DNA of 38,162 nucleotides, taken from JAVBLF01 sp031553675 (GTDB lineage Bacteria > Bacillota > Clostridia > Christensenellales > CALWSW01). The position numbers and the translations under genes were made by a program. The notes under the pieces are model-generated. The model was not told the origin of the DNA, ran no database searches, and saw only the letters and a program-made list of their open reading frames with translations. The DNA is taken from the NCBI GenBank assembly GCA_031553675.1, contig JAVBLF010000022.1, positions 1 through 38,162 of the forward strand. Reading direction: 5' to 3'. Below are positions 32,884-38,162 of the stretch, one piece after another; position 1 is the first letter of the stretch; the number at the start of each line of letters is the position of its first letter.

Positions 32884-33569
32884 GTCCGCTCGCCTTTTTG
32901 CAGACCTTTCTGGAAGGACTGGCTTCCTTTTTGTCGCCCTGCATCCTGCCGACACTGCCCGTCTATCTCGTCTACCTGTCGGGCGGCGAGGAAGGCGACG
33001 CGCCCGGCAAGCTCGGTCGGCGCGTCGTGCTGACGATCGCCTTTGTGCTGGGCTTCACGCTGCTATTCATGGCGCTCGGCGCGGGGGCAACCGCCCTCGG
33101 TTCGCTTTTAAAGGCGCATGAGACCTTGCTTCGGCGGATCGGCGGCGCTGTGCTGGTCGTGTTCGGCCTCCACTACATGGGCGCCCTCCAGATCGGTTTT
33201 TTGAACCGCGACGTCCACGCCCGCATGAGCGGAGAAGGCCTGCGCTTTTTCTCGGCCATGCTTTTCGGGGCGGCCTTTTCCCTCGGATGGTCGGCCTGCA
33301 CGGGGCCGATGCTCGGCGCGGCGCTGCTGCTCGCCGGACAGACCCAGGTGCTTTGGAAGGGCATGGCGCTGCTCTTCTTCTACGCGATGGGGCTGGGCTT
33401 GCCCTTTTTGATCGTTGCGCTGCTTTACGAAAAACTGCGCGGCGTCCTGCGCTTTTTCAAGCGTCACGCCCGCGCCGTTTCGATCGCGTCCGGCGTCATG
33501 CTGATCCTCTTCGGGCTGGCCATGCTTTTCGACGTCTTCGGCTATTACAGCGCCCTCTTCGTCGCGTAA
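32880..33569 (+). CDS. ccdA: Cytochrome c biogenesis protein CcdA/DsbD-type electron carrier
   Basis: 229 residues with six predicted membrane helices. It moves electrons from cytoplasmic thioredoxin to the extracellular TlpA-like partner through two cysteines: 'LSPCILPTLPVY' (Cys21) in helix 1 and 'GWSACTGPMLGAALLL' (about Cys139) in helix 4, the known pair. The start GTG overlaps the tlpA stop (GTGA), an arrangement that couples translation. No cytochrome c genes are near, so a general role in extracytoplasmic thiol reduction is more likely than heme assembly. No terminator was found before the mreC promoter. Confidence 0.94.
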   Translation: MSPLAFLQTFLEGLASFLSPCILPTLPVYLVYLSGGEEGDAPGKLGRRVVLTIAFVLGFTLLFMALGAGATALGSLLKAHETLLRRIGGAVLVVFGLHYMGALQIGFLNRDVHARMSGEGLRFFSAMLFGAAFSLGWSACTGPMLGAALLLAGQTQVLWKGMALLFFYAMGLGLPFLIVALLYEKLRGVLRFFKRHARAVSIASGVMLILFGLAMLFDVFGYYSALFVA

Positions 33570-33637
33570 CGCGTTCGTCCCATCCAAAAAGCCGCTGCGT
33601 TGCCATCAATGCGTGTTGGCTCTTGTTTGTGTGCATG

Positions 33638-33646
33638 TGGTATAAT
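33638..33646 (+). promoter_or_regulatory. Extended -10 promoter of mreC operon
   Basis: TGGTATAAT, an extended -10 element (TGnTATAAT). It can work without a good -35, and none is seen at 17 bases. The start is near 33653. Confidence 0.6.
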
Positions 33647-33683
33647 GCACGCATAGCGCTTTGACAGTTAAGGTGAGTGACAC

Positions 33684-34535
33684 ATGTCGTTTTTCAAGAA
33701 GCATCCCGTTTGGATCGGACTGATCGCCGTGACGATCGTTCTGATTCTGATCTTTGTGACAAACGGTTCCAAGTCGGGCACCCCCGCCGAGAACGCAGTC
33801 GGAAGCGTCGTTTCCCCCATCATGGGTGGCTTTTCGAGCTTTACGCGCAACGCCGGCAACTGGTTCCGCACCGTGTTCGGCGTCAGCGACATCCAGCGCG
33901 AAAACGCGGCGCTCAAGGATCAGGTCGAAAAACTGCAAAGCGAAGCCGCCACGACGCGCGAATTCCAAAAAGAAAACGAACGCCTGAAAAAGATCGCGGG
34001 CTATGTCGAAGAAAACGGCAACTACGACACGATCACGGCCCCCGTGATCAGCAAAAGTCAGGGCTATTGGTTCGACTCCTTTTTGATCGGGGCGGGACGC
34101 AACGTAGGGCTCAAGGCCGGCATGCCGGTCGTCACACCCGACGGCCTCGTCGGCCGCATCAGCGAAGTCAACGCGAACTGGAGCAAGGTCGAATCGATCA
34201 TCGACCCGATCTGTCAGCTCTCCGGCATCGTCGAACGCACGCGCGACTACGTCGTCGTGCAGGGCGACACCACCATCGACGCCGACGAGAGCGTCTGCAA
34301 AGTCAACTACGTCCCCATCGACAACGATCTGCTCCCGAACGACCAGATCAAGACGAGCGGGCTCAACGGCATCTACCCCAAGGGCCTCGTGATCGGGACC
34401 ATCCTGTCGACGTCGCGCGTCGGCGAAGCGAGCGGCGAACGCACCGCCCAGCTCAAGCCCGCCGTCGATTTTTCGATGCTGGAAGAAGTCATCGTGATCC
34501 GCAATGTCTGGGACGAGATCCATCTGGAGGACTGA
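33684..34535 (+). CDS. mreC: Rod shape-determining protein MreC
   Basis: 283 residues. One N-terminal membrane helix ('VWIGLIAVTIVLILIFVT', about 9-26), a coiled coil ('DIQRENAALKDQVEKLQSEA', extending to about 105) and the beta-barrel MreC domain ('GYWFDSFLIGAGRNVGLKAG', 'GLVGRISEVNANWSKVESII'), ending 'LEEVIVIRN'. MreC links the MreB filament to PBP2 and RodA outside the membrane. AAGGTGAG 7 bases before the ATG sets the start. First gene of mreC-mreD-PBP2. Confidence 0.96.
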   Translation: MSFFKKHPVWIGLIAVTIVLILIFVTNGSKSGTPAENAVGSVVSPIMGGFSSFTRNAGNWFRTVFGVSDIQRENAALKDQVEKLQSEAATTREFQKENERLKKIAGYVEENGNYDTITAPVISKSQGYWFDSFLIGAGRNVGLKAGMPVVTPDGLVGRISEVNANWSKVESIIDPICQLSGIVERTRDYVVVQGDTTIDADESVCKVNYVPIDNDLLPNDQIKTSGLNGIYPKGLVIGTILSTSRVGEASGERTAQLKPAVDFSMLEEVIVIRNVWDEIHLED

Positions 34536-34643
34536 GCGCGAAGCGATGCGGCGAAGCCGAATCCCGTGGGCGCACGCGCCGCTGTGAGCGAGCTGTTTGG
34601 CGTCGGCCTGGCCCTCCCCCACACACCGCCTCCCGGAGGAAGC

Positions 34644-35183
34644 ATGAACGTCCGAGCCGTACTGACCTATATTGGCGCGATCTTCGCCAATTTGATCCTC
34701 AACTGCATCGTTTTTCCGCACGTCGTACCCTACGGGCTTTTGCCCGACTCGGTCGTCGCGCTCACCGTGGCGATCGCGATCGTGTCCGGAAGCTTGGCCG
34801 GAGGCGTATACGGGCTGGTCGTCGGCTTGATACTCGACATCCTCTTTAGCCGTTACCTCGGGCTCTATGCCCTCGGCTACATGCTGATCGGTCTGCTTGC
34901 CGGGCTATTTGCGCGGCAATACTATGCGCAGAACCTGGTCTTCCCGCCCATTGTCGCGTTTCTACTCTGCCTTCTCAAAGAAGGCTTGATCGCCCTCCAG
35001 CTTCGCATCGCCGGCACGACCTTCGTCGTCGGTACCGCCTTTTGGCGCTATCTCTTGCCGAGCGCGGTGTTGACGGGCCTGTTGACCATCCCGCTTTACT
35101 ACTTCTACCGGCGGAGCCACCGCACCGACCTGCGGCGCAGCCGCTGGGATCGCTATTCCCCCTGGCCCGGCCAGCGCGAATGA
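34644..35183 (+). CDS. mreD: Rod shape-determining protein MreD
   Basis: 179 residues with five or six membrane helices. 'LILNCIVFPHVVPYGLLPDS' and 'GSLAGGVYGLVVGLILDILF' are the family pattern: the G-x-x-x-G-x-x-x-D segment follows a long hydrophobic helix. ATG 34644 has GGAGGA 4 bases upstream; an earlier in-frame GTG at 34566 would add 26 residues ending in a Pro-rich piece and is unlikely. The 108-base gap after mreC holds no gene that I can support. It acts in the elongasome with MreC and PBP2. Confidence 0.92.
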   Translation: MNVRAVLTYIGAIFANLILNCIVFPHVVPYGLLPDSVVALTVAIAIVSGSLAGGVYGLVVGLILDILFSRYLGLYALGYMLIGLLAGLFARQYYAQNLVFPPIVAFLLCLLKEGLIALQLRIAGTTFVVGTAFWRYLLPSAVLTGLLTIPLYYFYRRSHRTDLRRSRWDRYSPWPGQRE

Positions 35184-35217
35184 GCGTTTTCTCCTCGCTC
35201 CTGAAGAGGTGTTAGAC

Positions 35218-37896
35218 ATGCTTGAAAATCTCAAACGTCGTTTTTTTCTATACTGTTCCGTGATCTTGGTTCTCGTGGCGCTGCTTGCGACCCAGCTTGC
35301 CAGCCTGACCCTGATCAAAGGGCAGGCGCTTTCGGCTGAGATCGAGGACAAATCGACGACGACCCAGATCCTCCGCGGCAACCGTGGCGCGATCTACGCC
35401 AAGCACGGCGAAATGCTCGCGCGGAACGACCCGAGCTACAACGTGCTCTTCCGCCGCGACGACGACAGCAAAAAGAACGAATCCTGGCGCGCTTTTTACA
35501 CCGAGATCATGATCAAGACCATCGAGATCGTCGAGCGCAACCAGGGCAAAACCATCGATACCTTCGCGATCAAGTACGACCCCGTCAAGCACACGTACGC
35601 GTTTGACTGGGGCAACTTTGGCGAGGACATCAGCGACGATCGCAAATCCGAGCTCTCGAAGACCCGCGAGGACAATTGGCGCAAGAACATGTTTGTCAGT
35701 CAGAACGTCTACAACGAAGACGGTTCCCTGAAAAAGAAGGGCGATTCGCCCGAGACGATCTACCACACGCTCCGCAAACGCTTTTACATCCCTGAAGACA
35801 TGGATTACCAGCAGGCGCGCAAGCTCCTGTCGATATGGCAGGAAGTCCAGCTTTCCAGCGGTACGGTCGATCCCGTCACGGTCGCCTACAACGTCAGCGA
35901 AAAGGTCGTCGCCGAAATCGCCGACCGCTCCAAGGAACTCGACAGCATCTCGACCATCCAGTCCACCCAGCGCGTTTACCCCAAAGGCGACCTCGTCGGC
36001 CACATCATCGGCTACGTTTCGCGCATCAACAACACGACCATGAGCGTAGACAGTCTGGCCGCCAGCGGCTTCAACAAAACCCAGCTCACGGCGATCGCCG
36101 AAGAGCAGGCCCTTGCCCGGCGCCAAAAAGCCGCCCAGGACGGCACCCCTCTCGACGCCGAAGCCGAATCCAGCCGCGCCAAAGACGTGAACTTGATCGC
36201 CGACCTCGGATACGCGACGAACGATCTGATCGGTTCGAACGGCATCGAAAAGACCCAGGAAGCCTTCCTGACCGGCAGCACGAAGGAACACCACGGCAAA
36301 AAGCAGATGGAAATCAGCCAGAGCCGCATCATCACCCGCACCTTCGACACCGCCACCACACCCGCCACCGACGGCCTCGATGTCTACCTGACGCTCGATC
36401 TCGCGCTCCAGCAGGTCACGACGGACGCGCTGAAGAAAAACGTCGAAGAGATACGCGCTCTCGAAGAGAAGCTCCTGATCGACAACTACGAAAATTACGC
36501 GCGCGTCAAGCCGACCAAGGACATCAAAATGGCTGACAGCGGCGTCGCCGTCGTGATCGACGTCGAGAACGGCAATCTGCTCGCCTCCGCCCAATACCCC
36601 AGCTACGACGACAACCTCTTCATCGGCGGCATCAGCGAGGCCAACTGGAAGCAGCTCCAGGAAGACACCCGCTTGCCCCTGATCAACCACGCGATCGCGA
36701 CGGCCAAAGCACCCGGCTCGATCTTCAAAATGGCCGTCGGTCTGGCAGGCCTGGAGGAAGGGCTGATCAGGATTGACGAACGGATCAATGACGATAGCCC
36801 CTATCGGGCGTTTGACAAAAACGGCGTCCCCCGCATCAAACAGGGCGCACCCTACTGTTGGGAACATAACAAGGAAAAACACGCCCAGCAAAACATCGTC
36901 GACGCCCTGCAAAACTCTTGCAACTATTACTTTTTCACCGTCGCCGATCGCCTCGAGATCGAAAAGCTCAACGAGTGGGCTGGCGAAAAATTCGGCATGG
37001 CCGAAAAGACCAACATCGAGCTTCCCGGCGAACGTACCGGCCAAATCGGCGGGCAGAAGGTCCACTTCGACTACCTTCACCCGACGCGCGGCATCGGCGG
37101 TCTCGTCCAGAAAAACCGGATCATCCCCTACCTCAACCAGATATGCAAAGAACTCGGATACGACATCGACGACGAAAAGATCAACGAGTGCTCGATCCAC
37201 TTGCTTCAGCTCGTGAAGGACGAATACAGCACCGACGAATACCTGGGCCCTGCCATCCGCGAAACCCTCAAAAACGACCTCAAAGTCCCGGAATTTAAAG
37301 TGCGTACGTGGTCCACCAAGATCGCTGCCGAACTCGCGCAGCTCGGTTGGAACATCGGCTATACCGTCCGTACCGGCATGGGCCAGGCGGAAGTGCTCGT
37401 CACGCCCGTCGCCATCGCCCGCTACGTCGCCGCCCTCGTCAATGGCGGCAGGCTCTACGACGTCCACGTCGTCGACCGCATCGTCGACAAGGAAGGCAAT
37501 GTCGTCAAAAAGACCGAGCCCGTCATCGCCGAAGAACTCCACGCCGATCCCGCCAATCTCGCCGCGATCAAAGAAGGTATGACGAAGGTTTTCTCCGGCG
37601 AAGACGGCACGGCCAGCAACGCTTTTAAAGACTTCGACTACGTCGAATACATCGGCGGCAAGACTGGAACGGCCCAGATCAACGCCTCCAACAACGTCGA
37701 TATCGAAAACACGGCCTGGATCGTCGCCTTTGCCCCGAAAGAAAACCCCGAAATCGCCATCGCCGTCATGATCCCCTATGGCAAATCCGGCGCGAACTGC
37801 GCTTCCACCGTCAAAGACATCGTGCAGTTCTACATGGATCGCAAAAACGGTGACTCGCAGACTGCCACGCCACGCTTCAATGACCCTGTCCAATAA
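35218..37896 (+). CDS. mrdA: Penicillin-binding protein 2 (elongation transpeptidase), extended form
   Basis: 892 residues, about 250 more than E. coli PBP2. One N-terminal membrane helix ('FFLYCSVILVLVALLATQLA'), a pedestal domain starting 'LRGNRGAIYAKHGEMLARND', then the transpeptidase domain with SxxK at 501-504 (Ser-Ile-Phe-Lys), SxN at 567-569 (Ser-Cys-Asn) and KTG at 815-817. It cross-links peptidoglycan during side-wall growth. Extra length lies in the pedestal (about 500 residues before the active Ser) and between SxN and KTG (about 245 residues, with the charged insert near 'DIDDEKINECSIHLLQLVKD'). ATG 35218 follows GAAGAGGT by 7 bases. It completes the mre operon; rodA is not in the window. 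Confidence 0.95.
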   Translation: MLENLKRRFFLYCSVILVLVALLATQLASLTLIKGQALSAEIEDKSTTTQILRGNRGAIYAKHGEMLARNDPSYNVLFRRDDDSKKNESWRAFYTEIMIKTIEIVERNQGKTIDTFAIKYDPVKHTYAFDWGNFGEDISDDRKSELSKTREDNWRKNMFVSQNVYNEDGSLKKKGDSPETIYHTLRKRFYIPEDMDYQQARKLLSIWQEVQLSSGTVDPVTVAYNVSEKVVAEIADRSKELDSISTIQSTQRVYPKGDLVGHIIGYVSRINNTTMSVDSLAASGFNKTQLTAIAEEQALARRQKAAQDGTPLDAEAESSRAKDVNLIADLGYATNDLIGSNGIEKTQEAFLTGSTKEHHGKKQMEISQSRIITRTFDTATTPATDGLDVYLTLDLALQQVTTDALKKNVEEIRALEEKLLIDNYENYARVKPTKDIKMADSGVAVVIDVENGNLLASAQYPSYDDNLFIGGISEANWKQLQEDTRLPLINHAIATAKAPGSIFKMAVGLAGLEEGLIRIDERINDDSPYRAFDKNGVPRIKQGAPYCWEHNKEKHAQQNIVDALQNSCNYYFFTVADRLEIEKLNEWAGEKFGMAEKTNIELPGERTGQIGGQKVHFDYLHPTRGIGGLVQKNRIIPYLNQICKELGYDIDDEKINECSIHLLQLVKDEYSTDEYLGPAIRETLKNDLKVPEFKVRTWSTKIAAELAQLGWNIGYTVRTGMGQAEVLVTPVAIARYVAALVNGGRLYDVHVVDRIVDKEGNVVKKTEPVIAEELHADPANLAAIKEGMTKVFSGEDGTASNAFKDFDYVEYIGGKTGTAQINASNNVDIENTAWIVAFAPKENPEIAIAVMIPYGKSGANCASTVKDIVQFYMDRKNGDSQTATPRFNDPVQ

Positions 37897-37981
37897 GCGT
37901 CCCCGGCCAGCCATAAGGATGCACTTGGTGGATTTTTCGGAAACCTTCAAGCCGCCTTCACCAAACTCCTCCCAATCGCTC

Positions 37982-38010
37982 TTGCGCTTGACTTTCGACC
38001 ATGCTATAAT
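37982..38010 (+). promoter_or_regulatory. Promoter of tRNA-Leu
   Basis: TTGCGC, 17 bases, perfect TATAAT, with the start near 38017, a few bases before the mature tRNA. Confidence 0.6.
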
Positions 38011-38024
38011 GGTTTGGCTGACGC

Positions 38025-38111
38025 GCCGGTGTGATGGAATTGGCAGACGTGATGGACTCAAAATCCATTGTTGGCGACAACGTGCCGGTTCGAGTCCGGC
38101 CACCGGCACCA
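38025..38111 (+). tRNA. tRNA-Leu, anticodon CAA
   Basis: An 87-base class II tRNA with CCA encoded. The acceptor stem GCCGGTG/CACCGGC is perfect; the anticodon stem ATGGA/TCCAT encloses CTCAAAA, giving anticodon CAA for UUG codons; the long variable arm TGTTG-GCGA-CAACG is as expected for leucine; the T arm GCCGG-TTCGAGT-CCGGC is intact. Confidence 0.97.
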
Positions 38112-38118
38112 TCTAGGA

Positions 38119-38134
38119 GTGTCAGAAATGACAC
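38119..38134 (+). other. Small hairpin after tRNA-Leu
   Basis: GTGTCA, loop GAAA, TGACAC. The GNRA tetraloop makes a stable RNA hairpin; perhaps a processing element of the tRNA precursor. Confidence 0.5.
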
Positions 38135-38141
38135 AACCGGG

Positions 38142-38162
38142 ATCCCTTATAAACAAAGGGAT
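38142..38162 (+). terminator. Probable tRNA terminator cut by the window edge
   Basis: ATCCCTT, seven-base loop, AAGGGAT. A perfect 7-bp stem ends exactly at the window's last base, so a T-run could not be checked. Confidence 0.55.

Noticed and set aside
35248..38112. A 954-codon open frame antisense to the PBP2 gene
   Set aside because: It mirrors the PBP2 codons, runs through the tRNA, has valine- and aspartate-rich shadow composition and no ribosome site. It is an effect of GC-rich codon use.

Overview
This window looks like chromosomal DNA from a GC-rich member of the Bacillota, probably a Clostridia-type anaerobe. I infer this from strong AGGAGG-type ribosome binding sites, the dnaX-ybaB-recR order, the c-di-AMP pair cdaA-cdaR, a spoVAC gene, a DUF503 (YlxP-type) gene, a potassium-dependent membrane pyrophosphatase and a mreC-mreD-PBP2 operon. 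No phage, transposase, plasmid or CRISPR sequence is visible. The gene content is mostly housekeeping, interspersed with secreted proteins and lipoproteins of unknown function.

Layout. 1-2185: the end of a radical SAM gene, an overlapping GNAT-like gene, and a lower-GC small gene of unknown function. 2245-7677 (minus strand): membrane pyrophosphatase HppA, a roughly 0.6 kb intergenic region holding a probable structured small RNA, and the potassium uptake pair trkA-trkH. 7911-14490: a flavodoxin-like reductase, nadE, a GNAT, three secreted proteins and a lipoprotein, none of the last four with a recognisable function. 14593-18166 (minus): recR, ybaB, dnaX and a MarR regulator. 18167-19275: an AT-rich stretch with two small genes. 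19386-24496: an apparent operon of cdaA, cdaR, a COG2509 flavoprotein, a P-loop ATPase and a lipoprotein. 24584-27775: asparaginase, spoVAC, asparagine synthetase A and DUF503. 27779-29578: a divergent MreB-like gene and maf. 29791-31937 (minus): sseB-like and rmuC. 32182-33569: a TlpA-like lipoprotein and CcdA. 33684-37896: mreC, mreD and PBP2. The window ends with tRNA-Leu(CAA).

How the parts connect. Potassium and ion energetics recur: a K+-dependent pyrophosphatase of probable Na+ type, Trk uptake, and the c-di-AMP cyclase whose product commonly controls K+ transport in Bacillota. Cell-envelope growth is represented by cdaA-cdaR, MreB/C/D and PBP2. The mre cluster is broken up: the mreB-like gene is inverted and lies about 5 kb from mreC. 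Asparagine breakdown and synthesis lie within 1 kb of each other, on either side of spoVAC.

The most unusual signal is the asnA leader. A TTGACA promoter sits inside the spoVAC terminator, so its transcripts lack the terminator's 5' arm. The leader then folds into a very long hairpin whose base is an uninterrupted 18-bp helix ending four bases before the asnA ribosome binding site. The second is a probable small RNA between hppA and trkH, with its own -10 box, a 17-bp GC-rich hairpin and an intrinsic terminator. All of this was read by eye; no folding, database search or alignment was run.
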